A stretch of 64,000 nucleotides of DNA. It comes from Aquibacillus kalidii. GTDB lineage: Bacteria > Bacillota > Bacilli > Bacillales > Amphibacillaceae. Under the pieces are notes generated by a model. That model was given only the letters and a program-made list of their open reading frames with translations, did not search any database and had not been told where the DNA came from. Positions within the stretch are counted from its first letter, which is position 1. Every line of letters starts with the position of its first letter. The stretch is taken from NCBI RefSeq assembly GCF_014280935.1, contig NZ_JACLZI010000036.1, positions 248,001-312,000 of the forward strand. The letters run 5' to 3'. Of the stretch, positions 18,434-27,289 are shown in pieces. The position numbers were made by a program, and so were the translations under genes.

Positions 18434-19825
18434 CTACACTTTCTCATTCATCAAAAGCTGATGAAAGCTAGTTTCAGTTTCTTGTTCATTAGAAGACTGT
18501 GTATCCTGTTGTTCATTTGATTGCTCACTGTTTTGCTCCTTCGTTTGTTGGTTCGTTTGTTGTTGTTTTAAACCTTGCTGATCCCCAGCAAATGAAGGTA
18601 AATCTTGTTTTTCAATCATAACCTGGTGTGGTGAAAACATATGTCTTAACTGCTGTAGATTGCCTTCTAAGAGCTCTTTCGTACTCTGGGAGTTGACAGT
18701 CATCTTGACAATCATTTCACCATTGACTTGAGTAAGTTTCACCATTATATCGCCGAGATTTTCTGGTCTAAGTTTTAATAACAGTTGATTTCCGTTTAGT
18801 CCGGTCATAAATTTACTAGATTTTATAACCTGTTGAAACTGATCTAACAATTGTTTTTGAACCTTTTCACTATCATTAGATGTTTGATCAAGATGAATAA
18901 CAAATTGTTGAACTTTAGACATAGGTAGATTGTTCATTTGAATCTGCCCATCATTAGATATAGCTGGAGATCCGTCAGTTGCTGAGACATTATTAGATGT
19001 TGTAGTCAATGCACTACTCAACCATCTGGCTACATCTTTACTAGTTACGGTAGCAGTTTCCTGATATTTCTGCTGCATACCTGTTCTATTTTGATAAACT
19101 TGCAATAACTTACTCCAAACCGCTTCATCCTGTGTACCATCAGCATTACTAGTTGGTATCATCTGCTCTAATCCCGTTTTTAAACCGTTTGACTTTGCAA
19201 CTTTAGTCCATTGCTCCAATAGACTTAGGATTTTAACTTGATCTTGCTGAGAAATATTCTCTGTATCAAGCTGTTGCAGTAGTTGCTTCACTTCAGTCCA
19301 CAAATTAGAAATAGTATCGGATAATTTAGTGGTATTAGAATGTTCTATAGTACTTTCAGCCAGGTCAATCGTTTTATATGGTGTATAATTAAGCTGTAAA
19401 CTAGCCAATACATTTAATGGCTCCATGTTGGAAGTGATTAAATTATCTTCTAGGTCTTCTCCAGACTGCAGTGCTAGATTTATGTCACTTTGAAGCGTAC
19501 TAAGTTGTTCCACTAGTACTTCTTCATCAACAACTTGTCCTTCAACAGATAATTCTTCAGCAAGTTCCTTTAGTAGAGCTTCTCTTTCACCTTCGTCATC
19601 TACCTTTAATAATTTTCGCAGTGTACTATTTATATTGTTTTCATCATTTATCTGTTGCTCAGTTATTAGTTTGGTAGACTCAGATTGTTTATTTTCTATG
19701 CCTTGATTTAATTGTTTCTCGACGTTTTTCATTTCTGCCTGAAAAACACCTTTTGCTGCTTGAACTGGTTTAGTTGTTTTTGTTTGATTACTAGTAGAAG
19801 GTAATGATATCGCAACACTTTCCAC
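18434..19825 (-). CDS. fliK: Flagellar hook-length control protein FliK
   Basis: Secreted ruler that measures the hook and triggers the FlhB specificity switch. The 463-residue protein has a long, poorly conserved Gln/Asn/Ser-rich N-terminal half and the conserved C-terminal domain around residues 340-410 (LRPENLGDIMVKLTQVNGEM). The tail is very Gln-rich. GTG at 19825 follows GGGAGGTG by five bases. An upstream in-frame TTG overlaps that site and is rejected. Confidence 0.92.
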   Translation of the reverse strand: MESVAISLPSTSNQTKTTKPVQAAKGVFQAEMKNVEKQLNQGIENKQSESTKLITEQQINDENNINSTLRKLLKVDDEGEREALLKELAEELSVEGQVVDEEVLVEQLSTLQSDINLALQSGEDLEDNLITSNMEPLNVLASLQLNYTPYKTIDLAESTIEHSNTTKLSDTISNLWTEVKQLLQQLDTENISQQDQVKILSLLEQWTKVAKSNGLKTGLEQMIPTSNADGTQDEAVWSKLLQVYQNRTGMQQKYQETATVTSKDVARWLSSALTTTSNNVSATDGSPAISNDGQIQMNNLPMSKVQQFVIHLDQTSNDSEKVQKQLLDQFQQVIKSSKFMTGLNGNQLLLKLRPENLGDIMVKLTQVNGEMIVKMTVNSQSTKELLEGNLQQLRHMFSPHQVMIEKQDLPSFAGDQQGLKQQQTNQQTKEQNSEQSNEQQDTQSSNEQETETSFHQLLMNEKV

Positions 19826-19858
19826 TATTTCACCTCCCTTCAAGTTCTTTTACTAGGA

Positions 19859-20458
19859 CTAATCTTGCATTTGAACTAATTGATTAGTTAGTTGAGCTGC
19901 AACGGTAGGGTCCATTGACCCAAACACCTCGCCTCTTTCTTTGGTAGGCAACTGCTTAAGAATAGATACAGCCAAATTTTCTTCCATATTAGTAATAATA
20001 GAAGCAGCAGCTTCCGGCTCCATTTCCTTAAAAGAAGAGGATACCTCTTCTAATACAACAGAGTTGTCTTCTTTTTCAGCAGTATTTATCTCTGATTCCT
20101 TTTGCTCTAACTGCGCCGTTAGGTTTTCAACTTCTTGTTTTAACGAATCAATTGCTGCGTCTCTTTCACTAACTTGTCCAGTTAACCCATCGATTTCTGC
20201 AGTTTTTGCATCAATTTTCTCCTGTAGCTTCTGAACTTCTTTGTTATGAGCACCCTCCACATCAGTCGTTACAACAGATGAAAGAAAAGGGACTTTATTT
20301 GCAAATGCTTCTGCTTTCCCAATGACGTCGATACCAGAGAAACTCATAATGCCTATAGCAATAACTAACGCAAAAATAAGAGGGACTATAAGAACAACAA
20401 ACCATTGAATTGGAGTGGCTTTCTTTGTAACTTTTTCTTCAGCTTGTCTTTTAGCCAT
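19859..20458 (-). CDS. ylxF: MotE-family/YlxF flagellar protein
   Basis: Membrane-anchored coiled-coil protein encoded between fliJ and fliK. The 199 residues comprise one N-terminal membrane helix (WFVVLIVPLIFALVIAIGIM), a coiled coil at about 75-125 and a C-terminal MgtE-N/MotE-like helical domain (EAAASIITNMEENLAVSILK). In other bacteria MotE chaperones the stator protein MotC. In Bacilli the role is unproven. ATG 20458 follows AGGTGATTGT, and longer upstream starts lack a ribosome-binding site. Confidence 0.85.
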   Translation of the reverse strand: MAKRQAEEKVTKKATPIQWFVVLIVPLIFALVIAIGIMSFSGIDVIGKAEAFANKVPFLSSVVTTDVEGAHNKEVQKLQEKIDAKTAEIDGLTGQVSERDAAIDSLKQEVENLTAQLEQKESEINTAEKEDNSVVLEEVSSSFKEMEPEAAASIITNMEENLAVSILKQLPTKERGEVFGSMDPTVAAQLTNQLVQMQD

Positions 20459-20462
20459 ACAA

Positions 20463-20909
20463 TCACCTATCTTTGTGGAATAAAAACTGTCTAACCGACG
20501 TCTCATCCATTACTTTATTGTCTTCAATTAGTTCCAGTTGGACTTGTTTTTGTTTTTTCTGTTCAATCAATTTTTCAAATTTCTTAACTTCTATATGTGC
20601 ATCTGTCAATGCTAACTGCTTGATATCCATTTCATTTCTAGCTTTATTAACTGTAACTTCAAGTTGTAAAATTTTCTTGTTTAGCTGCTCCAAATAAGAA
20701 TAGTGAGTTGCTATTGTAGTTACTGTACCTACATTCTCGATATAAGTTTGATACTGTCGCTCTATCTCTTCTTTTTTCCGTAGTAGGTTATACAACTTAG
20801 TTGCAATGGCTTCAAAACTCTCGACCGACTGACTATATGCCATTTGTGCGTCATTTTTTTGAACTTGCCGATAGTCTAGAATTTTTTGAAAGGTTTTTAC
20901 ATTAGCCAC
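20463..20909 (-). CDS. fliJ: Flagellar export chaperone FliJ
   Basis: Soluble stalk of the export ATPase that couples FliI to FlhA. The 148 residues are predicted to be almost entirely an antiparallel coiled coil, rich in Lys, Glu and Gln. The typical FliJ N terminus (FQKILDYRQVQKNDAQMAYS) is present. It overlaps the fliI stop by one base, so expression with the ATPase is coupled. Confidence 0.92.
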   Translation of the reverse strand: MANVKTFQKILDYRQVQKNDAQMAYSQSVESFEAIATKLYNLLRKKEEIERQYQTYIENVGTVTTIATHYSYLEQLNKKILQLEVTVNKARNEMDIKQLALTDAHIEVKKFEKLIEQKKQKQVQLELIEDNKVMDETSVRQFLFHKDR

Positions 20910-22225
20910 TAATTACCACTCCTACCAACCAATTGTTGCAATTCAATTAAGGACTGCTCTCTCGTAATCATTTCTTCTGTCTCTTGCTTCAAGAAGTTCA
21001 CTATTTTAGGTTGAGTTTGAATCGAATGGTCTATGTCTCTGTTCGTTCCTCGTTTATAGGCACCAATTTGTATCAGTTCCACGTTATTTTCATATGTTGC
21101 TAACATCGAACGAACTTCCTGTGCCCATTTTTGTTCTTGTTTCGTAGTCACTTGTGGCATCACCCTACTAACTGACTTTAAAACGTTTAAAGCAGGAAAC
21201 TGTCCTTGCTCCGCTAATTTTCGGTCTAAGACAAAATGCCCATCAAGAATTCCCCTTGCCGTATCCGCAATTGGTTCATTCATATCATCCCCGTCAACTA
21301 AAACAGTATAAAATGCGGTGATCGATCCTATATCATTTGTACCTGTTCGCTCTAATAACTTAGGAAGAATAGCAAAAACAGATGGAGTGTAACCTTTCGT
21401 AGTAGGAGGCTCACCTGTTGCTAAGCCAACTTCTCTTTGTGCCATTGCAACACGGGTAACAGAATCCATCATAAGATTTACGTGAAGACCCTGATCTCTA
21501 AAATATTCACAAATCGCTGTTGCAGTGTAAGCACCTTTTATCCTCATTAGAGCAGGCTGATCAGATGTTGCAACTACTACAATCGATTTTTTCAGTCCTT
21601 CTTCACCTAAATCCTTTTCTACAAACTCTCTTACTTCTCTCCCACGTTCTCCTATTAATGCAATAACATTAATATCGGCATCACTATTTCGTGCGATCAT
21701 TCCTAGCAAGGTACTTTTACCAACGCCACTACCAGCAAAAAGGCCAACACGCTGTCCTTTCCCAACCGTTAATAAGGCATCTATCGATCGTACACCGATC
21801 TGGACTGGTTCTAAAATTCTAGGTCTTGACAAAGGATTTGGAGGAGCTTGCTCTGTTTGATAATCTCCCATTCCCTTAGGTAGTGGTGACCCATCTAATG
21901 GATTACCAAGCGAATCAATCACCTTCCCGATCAATCCGCGTCCCACTTTGATCGTTAACGGCTTATTAGTTGCTTCCACTAGGCAACCTGAGCCAATTTC
22001 TTTAATCGGTGAATACGGCATAAGGAGAACATTTTCCTTGTTAAAACCGACTACTTCAGCCAAAATTTTACGAGTGGACTTCGATGTGTGAATATAACAA
22101 ACATCACCAACGCTTACTTCAGGTCCTTTCGACTCAATCATAAGTCCAACAACTCGATGAATCTTACCATATCGCCTATAAGTGTCCATCTGTTTGACCT
22201 CATCAAGATAACCTTGAATGTTCAC
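20909..22225 (-). CDS. fliI: Flagellum-specific ATPase FliI
   Basis: Hexameric export ATPase related to F1-beta. The 438-residue protein has Walker A GLFAGSGVGKST, the catalytic-loop segment IALIGERGREVREF, Walker B-region MMDSVTRVAMAQREVGLATG and the C-terminal helical domain. It starts within the last codons of fliH, its regulator, and is followed directly by fliJ. Confidence 0.96.
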   Translation of the reverse strand: MNIQGYLDEVKQMDTYRRYGKIHRVVGLMIESKGPEVSVGDVCYIHTSKSTRKILAEVVGFNKENVLLMPYSPIKEIGSGCLVEATNKPLTIKVGRGLIGKVIDSLGNPLDGSPLPKGMGDYQTEQAPPNPLSRPRILEPVQIGVRSIDALLTVGKGQRVGLFAGSGVGKSTLLGMIARNSDADINVIALIGERGREVREFVEKDLGEEGLKKSIVVVATSDQPALMRIKGAYTATAICEYFRDQGLHVNLMMDSVTRVAMAQREVGLATGEPPTTKGYTPSVFAILPKLLERTGTNDIGSITAFYTVLVDGDDMNEPIADTARGILDGHFVLDRKLAEQGQFPALNVLKSVSRVMPQVTTKQEQKWAQEVRSMLATYENNVELIQIGAYKRGTNRDIDHSIQTQPKIVNFLKQETEEMITREQSLIELQQLVGRSGN

Positions 22226-22976
22226 GCCTTACCTCCTCAGACAGATTGAAAAGTTTATTTCTTAGTTCCTGTAATTGACCTTCAATACTTGCATCAATCT
22301 TGCCATATGGTGTTTCAATTACGCACCCGCCCTTTTCAACATCCGTATCTGGATAGATCGATAGTTCTGATCTTGATCCTACAATATTACTCAATTCCTG
22401 TTTTGACTCTAGTATCAACGTATAGTCTTCTGGATGCGCAAAAACCAAAATTGACGGTTGCTCTTTCACTTCTCTTAAGACGCCCTTAACTATTTGCAAA
22501 ATCGGGTTATCTTGTTCTACACGCATATGGACAACCTTAGATGCAACTTCAACACTAAGTTTCAATATATCTTCTTCACTCTGTTCAATAATAGATTGAT
22601 AATCTTGTTTTGCGAGATCGACTATTGACTTTGCATAATCAATTAACTCAATATACTGAGAGTGACTATCCTCTTTTCCTGTTTGGAAACCTGCTTGGTA
22701 TCCCTCTTGCTGTGCTTGTTGTATATAAGCTTGTTTCTCACTTTCCCACTGTTGCTTTTCTAGCTCAATTGTCTCTTTTGTAGCTGTTAGTAAGTCTTCT
22801 ATTTCTTTTTGTGTTTCCGTTAACTGTGCACGAGTAGCCTCAAGTTTTTCTTCCGTCATTCTAAGCTCGTCTTCTACAATATCTACCGTCGAATCTTGAG
22901 GCCGGTTCACAATGATTGGTTTTATTCCTATTATTTTTTTCTGGGCTTGATCATCATATCTATAAATACTAGACAA
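22203..22976 (-). CDS. fliH: Flagellar assembly protein FliH
   Basis: Peripheral stalk-like regulator that binds FliI and tethers it to the C-ring. About 257 residues: a long central coiled coil (about 45-120), a GYQAGFQTGKED glycine-repeat segment and a C-terminal V-ATPase E-like domain. The start is uncertain. GGAGGGG lies nine bases before TTG at 22976, which I prefer. The ATG at 22985 directly abuts that site with no spacing. Either choice overlaps the fliG end. Confidence 0.88.
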   Translation of the reverse strand: MSSIYRYDDQAQKKIIGIKPIIVNRPQDSTVDIVEDELRMTEEKLEATRAQLTETQKEIEDLLTATKETIELEKQQWESEKQAYIQQAQQEGYQAGFQTGKEDSHSQYIELIDYAKSIVDLAKQDYQSIIEQSEEDILKLSVEVASKVVHMRVEQDNPILQIVKGVLREVKEQPSILVFAHPEDYTLILESKQELSNIVGSRSELSIYPDTDVEKGGCVIETPYGKIDASIEGQLQELRNKLFNLSEEVRREHSRLS

Positions 22977-23982
22977 TAATATCATCCCCTCCACCACGGG
23001 CTATAACTATTTCTCCAACCTCTTCTAAACGTCTAATAACGGACACAATTCTCGATTGAGATTCTTCCACATCTCTCAATCGAACAGGACCCATGAATTC
23101 CATCTCTTCTTTAAACGTTTCTGCCATTCTAGTAGACATGTTCTTAAAGACAACATCTCTAACCTCTTCACTAGCAACTTTAAGTGAAAGTCGTAAATCA
23201 TCATTTTCAACTTCTCTAATAACTCTTTGTATTGCACGATTATCCAAAGTAACAATATCCTCAAACACAAACATACGTTTCTTAATTTCCTCAGCAAGTT
23301 CGGGATCTTGTATTTCTAATGCATCTAAAATCGTTCTTTCCGTACTTCTATCAACACCGTTTAACACTTCCACAACAGCCTGAATACCACCTGTTTGTGT
23401 ATAATCTTGTGTAACAGTAGCAGACAATTTTCTTTCCAGTACTTGTTCTACTTCATAGATTATTTCTGGTGAAGTAGAATCCATCACAGCAATACGCTTT
23501 GCGATATCAGCTTGAACATCTTGTGGAAGCTCAGATAGGATTTGTCCTGCTTGATCAGCTTCAAGATAAGATAAAACAAGCGCAATAGTTTGAGGATGCT
23601 CATTTTGTATAAAATTCAATACTTGTGATGGATCAGCTTTCCTGGCAAAATCAAACGGTTTTACTTGCAAAGAAGAGGTTAGTCGATTGATAATATCAGA
23701 TGCCTCTTTTTCTCCTAGCGCCTTCTCAAGAACAGTTTTTGCATAGGTTATACCGCCCTGCGAAATGTAGTCTTGCGCAAGTGCGATTTGATGAAATTGA
23801 TCTAATACATCTTCTTTTTCTCCTGTGTCCACTTTTTTTACAGAAGAAATCTCCAACGTAAGCTTCTCTATCTCTTCTTCCGACAGGTGCTTATAAATCT
23901 GAGCAGAAACATCTGGACCTAAAGAGATCAAGAGAATTGCTGCTTTTTGCCTCCCTGTTAATGCTTGTTTATGTCTTACCAT
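22969..23982 (-). CDS. fliG: Flagellar switch protein FliG
   Basis: Rotor protein that contacts the stator and transmits torque. The 337-residue protein has the N-terminal FliF-binding domain (LTGRQKAAILLISLGPDVSA), a middle domain with EHPQTIALVLSYLE, and a C-terminal torque helix with alternating charges (RAIQRVIREVENDDLRLSLK). ATG 23982 follows AAGGGGTG at nine bases. A GTG four codons upstream overlaps that site. Confidence 0.95.
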   Translation of the reverse strand: MVRHKQALTGRQKAAILLISLGPDVSAQIYKHLSEEEIEKLTLEISSVKKVDTGEKEDVLDQFHQIALAQDYISQGGITYAKTVLEKALGEKEASDIINRLTSSLQVKPFDFARKADPSQVLNFIQNEHPQTIALVLSYLEADQAGQILSELPQDVQADIAKRIAVMDSTSPEIIYEVEQVLERKLSATVTQDYTQTGGIQAVVEVLNGVDRSTERTILDALEIQDPELAEEIKKRMFVFEDIVTLDNRAIQRVIREVENDDLRLSLKVASEEVRDVVFKNMSTRMAETFKEEMEFMGPVRLRDVEESQSRIVSVIRRLEEVGEIVIARGGGDDIIV

Positions 23983-23997
23983 AACAGTTGACACCCC

Positions 23998-25608
23998 TTA
24001 ATCTTCCGAAATCCAACTTCTTAATAGCTTAGCAAATTCCTCAGGCTTGTCCTTCGCCATTTTTTCTAATTGTTTCTTTCTTCTACTTGCTTCATTGTCT
24101 TCTAATGGTTCAATATCTGGAATTGGTTCTTCAATAGAAGCAGATATTGCCTCTTCTGTTTCCACTACATCTTCTTCCGTCTTCTTCTTTCTACGTAGCA
24201 TAAAGATCAATCCGGCAATAATAACTAGTAGTAATGCGCCTCCAGCTATATACGCCCAAGTCGGTATTCCCGCACTAGGTGTTGGTGTTGAGAAATCTGG
24301 TTGTCCATTAAACTCTTGGAAAACAATCGATACTTTTTCCTCTGGATTCACTTCACCATAGGACTTGTCAACAGAGGTAGAGATAATCGAGTTCAAAATC
24401 GAAGAAATACCTTCTTGTACAGCAGCTTCTTCTTGTTGGCTCAAATATTGTACTTCGTCTGTTCCATCAGCATTGTCTTTTGTATTATCAACAGCTACCT
24501 GAATACCTAAATCACGCACCTTGTATGGACTTTCTGTAATATCTTTCTGAATTCTATTAAACTCATTGTTGATAGATTCTTTTACCATCTCGTAATCGCC
24601 ATCATTACCCTCTTCTGTAGCAGGATAATTTGTAACATCACCTTCACCAGTTCCAGCTTCCCCAGTTACTGGTGGGTTACCTGTATATGATTCTTTAATA
24701 GTTTCGATGCTTACAGGAAGTCCTTCGGTTCCATCTTCACTAACGGACTCTACTAGTTGCTCTACTCTGTTTTCCTGGGTAAAATCAATGTCTGCTGTTA
24801 CAGATGCGATAACCTTATCTTTTCCTACCATCATCCCCAACATTTGTTGAACACGACGTTGGATATCTCTTTCGATATCTTGCTTAATTTTTTGTTGATT
24901 GGTATATGTGTCACCAGTTGCAAAGCTATTTGAATTATTTAAGTCAAAATACTCAAAGTTTTGATTCATAATGACGATATTATCTGTAGGAAGATTTGGA
25001 ACTGTTTTGGAAACTAAATGGTATAAGGAACTAATTTGACCTTGTTCAAACTGATAACCTGGTTTTGTATTAAGCACAATGGATGCAGATGCTTGCTGCG
25101 GTTCATCACTAACAAACACCGACTCTTCTGGTTTATTTATCATTACGTTAGCATCTTCAATACCTTCAATACTTTTCATAAGGTTAGCTAATTCTGTTTG
25201 CATAGCATCAAGTTTAATAACGTCAAACTCATTATCAGTCATCCCCCATGATGCATTACCACTAAAAAAGGAATAGTCAATGCTCCCACTATTAGGTAGT
25301 CCTTGAGCTGCAAGGTCAACTAGTAAAGTATCTACCATTTCTTCTGGCACCTCTATCGTTGTACCACCATTAGTAAGTTCATATTGAACTCCTCTTGCGT
25401 CCAACTCGGCTTTTATTTGTCCTACCTCTTGTAAGGAAAGATCTTTATACATCGGGACCATCTTGCTCGTGTTAGCAAGTAGAGTTCCTCCAACAACTAC
25501 TAGGAGGAACAATAGAATAAGGCCCAAATATAAAGTTCTTTGTGATTTTGTTTTGGTATTCCAAAAATTTATAAATTTTTCTCTATAAATATCTATTTTT
25601 TGTTTCAT
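23998..25608 (-). CDS. fliF: Flagellar MS-ring protein FliF
   Basis: Forms the membrane ring on which the rotor and export gate assemble. The 536-residue protein has two membrane helices, near residues 23-45 and near 455-475 (AYIAGGALLLVIIAGLIFML), flanking the large YscJ/FliF periplasmic-side region. The FliG-binding tail is at the C terminus (KPEEFAKLLRSWISED). ATG 25608 follows TTGGGGGC. An upstream start would add eight unlikely residues. Confidence 0.95.
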   Translation of the reverse strand: MKQKIDIYREKFINFWNTKTKSQRTLYLGLILLFLLVVVGGTLLANTSKMVPMYKDLSLQEVGQIKAELDARGVQYELTNGGTTIEVPEEMVDTLLVDLAAQGLPNSGSIDYSFFSGNASWGMTDNEFDVIKLDAMQTELANLMKSIEGIEDANVMINKPEESVFVSDEPQQASASIVLNTKPGYQFEQGQISSLYHLVSKTVPNLPTDNIVIMNQNFEYFDLNNSNSFATGDTYTNQQKIKQDIERDIQRRVQQMLGMMVGKDKVIASVTADIDFTQENRVEQLVESVSEDGTEGLPVSIETIKESYTGNPPVTGEAGTGEGDVTNYPATEEGNDGDYEMVKESINNEFNRIQKDITESPYKVRDLGIQVAVDNTKDNADGTDEVQYLSQQEEAAVQEGISSILNSIISTSVDKSYGEVNPEEKVSIVFQEFNGQPDFSTPTPSAGIPTWAYIAGGALLLVIIAGLIFMLRRKKKTEEDVVETEEAISASIEEPIPDIEPLEDNEASRRKKQLEKMAKDKPEEFAKLLRSWISED

Positions 25609-25661
25609 CTTCTGCCCCCAACAAAAACACATCTTTTATTTTTGGAAGCCTATAATCCTAT

Positions 25662-25970
25662 TTATACTTGCATTCTCATAATTTCGTTATAGGCATTAAT
25701 TGCTTTACTTTGAACTTCAACAGCTGTTTGCAGTGCAATACTAGCTTTTTGGGCTGTTATCATAACATCATGCAGATCATCAATTTGACCAGTTACAAGC
25801 GCCTCAGTTTTCTTATCAGACGCCACTTGTGTTTTATTTAGATTTTCAATTGCGTTTTTTAAACTTGTCTTAAATTGATTTTGTGCTTCTCCACTCGTTA
25901 TTTTCGATTTATTAATTGAATCAATTCCAATTTTCGGTGTTTGCAAGTTTCCAATCTTAGTTATCTCCAT
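25662..25970 (-). CDS. fliE: Hook-basal body complex protein FliE
   Basis: Adaptor joining the MS-ring/export gate to the rod. The 102-residue protein has the family features: a variable N terminus, FKTSLKNAIENLNKTQVASD, and the C-terminal AVEVQSKAINAYNEIMRMQV. It follows flgC by about 20 bases in the conserved flgB-flgC-fliE order. Confidence 0.95.
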   Translation of the reverse strand: MEITKIGNLQTPKIGIDSINKSKITSGEAQNQFKTSLKNAIENLNKTQVASDKKTEALVTGQIDDLHDVMITAQKASIALQTAVEVQSKAINAYNEIMRMQV

Positions 25971-25992
25971 TATGAAATCTCCTTTTTAGCAA

Positions 25993-26448
25993 TCATTTCC
26001 CAATTTCCAAGGCCTTCAGAAGCATGCTTTTCGTAGCATTTAGAGAGGTTACATTTGCTTCGTATGACCTCGTCGCACTCATTAAATCAACCATCTCTTT
26101 TAAAGGGTCCACATTAGGAAGCTCCACATAACCATCTGCTCCCGCGTCGGGATGGCTAGGATTATAAACTAGCTTAAAAGGCTCTTCATCTTCGGATATT
26201 TTACTTACCCTGACACCATCACCAACATTGGAACTGCCAGAAGTAGCTTTTTGCAAATAGGAAGAAAATCCTTGTTCTTTTGATTCTAAAACAACCATTT
26301 TCCTTCTATATGGTTCATATTCCCCATTTTCATTAATGGAGGCCCTAGTTGTCTCAGCATTTGCTATATTTGATGAAATAGTGTCCATTCTTAGCCGTTG
26401 CGCAGTAAGTGCACTGGCACTTGTATTAATAGAATGAAAGATTCCCAC
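25993..26448 (-). CDS. flgC: Flagellar proximal rod protein FlgC
   Basis: Extracellular rod subunit. The 151-residue protein has the axial-family N-terminal motif (RMDTISSNIANAETTRA), DGYVELPNVDPLKEMVDLMS typical of FlgC, and the C-terminal helix SYEANVTSLNATKSMLLKAL. It begins two bases after flgB ends. Confidence 0.96.
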   Translation of the reverse strand: MGIFHSINTSASALTAQRLRMDTISSNIANAETTRASINENGEYEPYRRKMVVLESKEQGFSSYLQKATSGSSNVGDGVRVSKISEDEEPFKLVYNPSHPDAGADGYVELPNVDPLKEMVDLMSATRSYEANVTSLNATKSMLLKALEIGK

Positions 26449-26450
26449 TA

Positions 26451-26849
26451 TTATCTACCTCCTTTAAGGACTGTCTGTAGACTGTTAAATTTACCATTTA
26501 ACCGATCCACAATTGCTTGATAATAAATTTGGTTTTCTGCCAACTCGGTCATTTCCTTATCAATATCAACATTGTTCCCGTTGTGGTTATATGTCGAACC
26601 TTTATCTGTCACCACTCTAAAAGAACCCTCTAATGAGGAAGATTGAAAAGGAATGTGTTTGACGTTAGTTCGCTTTGCTACAAAAGTACTGTTCATTTCC
26701 TTAGACAATGCATCCTTAAACACAACACTCTTAGCTTTATAATTATCTGTATCAACATTAGCAATGTTGTTAGAAATCGTTTTGTTTTTAACTGATGAAT
26801 AATCTAGAGCTCTTTCTAATGAATTAACCGTATTTCCAAAAAAAGACAT
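26451..26849 (-). CDS. flgB: Flagellar rod protein FlgB, first gene of fla/che
   Basis: Proximal rod subunit. The 132-residue protein has NKTISNNIANVDTDNYKAKS at the N terminus and the C-terminal helix ENQIYYQAIVDRLNGKFNSL. GGAGG lies nine bases before ATG 26849, within a purine-rich leader end. It is preceded by 440 bases without a gene, where the operon's main promoter must lie. Confidence 0.95.
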   Translation of the reverse strand: MSFFGNTVNSLERALDYSSVKNKTISNNIANVDTDNYKAKSVVFKDALSKEMNSTFVAKRTNVKHIPFQSSSLEGSFRVVTDKGSTYNHNGNNVDIDKEMTELAENQIYYQAIVDRLNGKFNSLQTVLKGGR

Positions 26850-26890
26850 ACCTTCATTCCTCCGTCTCCTTTTTTCGACAATCTACAACC

Positions 26891-26905
26891 CAATATCGAA
26901 TATTG
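26891..26905. repeat. 15-bp palindrome upstream of flgB
   Basis: CAATAT-CGA-ATATTG has perfect 6-bp arms around a 3-base centre, 42 bases before the flgB start codon. It could be an operator or a short RNA hairpin. There is no known match that I recognise. Confidence 0.4.
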
Positions 26906-27005
26906 TAATTTAATCTACCCGAAGTGTCTACGAAATTTAGACATAATCTGACTATAGTTGCTATTTAATTCAGAATTACTATGACTAAAGAACTAAATAA
27001 ATCGT

Positions 27006-27036
27006 ACTATATTAATAAAATATACTTTTTTGTCGA
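27006..27036 (-). promoter_or_regulatory. Candidate sigma-A promoter for fla/che
   Basis: On the minus strand TCGACA (27036-27031) is followed after 16 bases by TAATAT, or after 19 bases by TATAGT. The -35 matches 5 of 6 consensus positions. Spacing is not ideal for either -10, and other weak candidates exist in this AT-rich region. Confidence 0.35.
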
Positions 27037-27130
27037 AAAAAGTCATAAACTTACTTCACTAATTATTACATAGAAATACGGATTTTTAAATATTTTCTTT
27101 TAAAAAATCGACGTTATTTTTTGGAAATTA

Positions 27131-27160
27131 CCCAAAACAGCCCCAAAACAGCCCCAAAAC
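27131..27160 (-). repeat. 11-bp tandem repeat (TTTTGGGGCTG type) ahead of fla/che
   Basis: Nearly three head-to-tail copies of an 11-bp unit, giving three G runs of 4, 4 and 3 on the transcribed strand separated by CTGTTTT. It lies upstream of the candidate promoter, about 280 bases before flgB. The period is close to one helical turn, which would place a bound protein on one DNA face. Confidence 0.7.
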
Positions 27161-27250
27161 GTGGAGCAAATAACTTGACATTGCGTTCCGATTATCAGTG
27201 TGTGCTTAAAAAATACTAGCCATGTTAAAACATTTATCTAAACATAAAAA

Positions 27251-27278
27251 AGAAGCATCTAACTTAATAGATGCTTCT
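27251..27278 (-). terminator. Intrinsic terminator after codY
   Basis: Perfect 11-bp stem AGAAGCATCTA/TAGATGCTTCT with a 6-base loop. It is followed on the transcribed strand by six Ts and lies 12 bases past the codY stop. It separates the codY unit from fla/che. Confidence 0.88.
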
Positions 27279-27289
27279 CATTTACTTAT

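Larger units (their letters stand above)
26850..27250 (-). promoter_or_regulatory. Non-coding leader/promoter region of the fla/che operon
   Basis: About 400 AT-rich bases between the codY terminator and flgB with no plausible gene. It contains a G-rich 11-bp tandem repeat (27131-27160), a candidate sigma-A promoter (27006-27036) and a 15-bp palindrome near the flgB start (26891-26905). In B. subtilis the equivalent region carries sigma-A and sigma-D promoters and is bound by CodY. I found no convincing CodY box or sigma-D promoter by eye. Confidence 0.6.

Noticed and set aside
26911-26940. A sigma-D promoter (TAAA with GGGTAGAT) before flgB
   Set aside because: The -10 matches only four of eight positions of GCCGATAT. 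A second CGATAT nearby lacks a -35 at the right distance.
27090-27106. A CodY-like site in the fla/che leader
   Set aside because: Only about 9 of 15 consensus positions match. CodY control of fla/che is plausible from B. subtilis but not supported by a clear site here.
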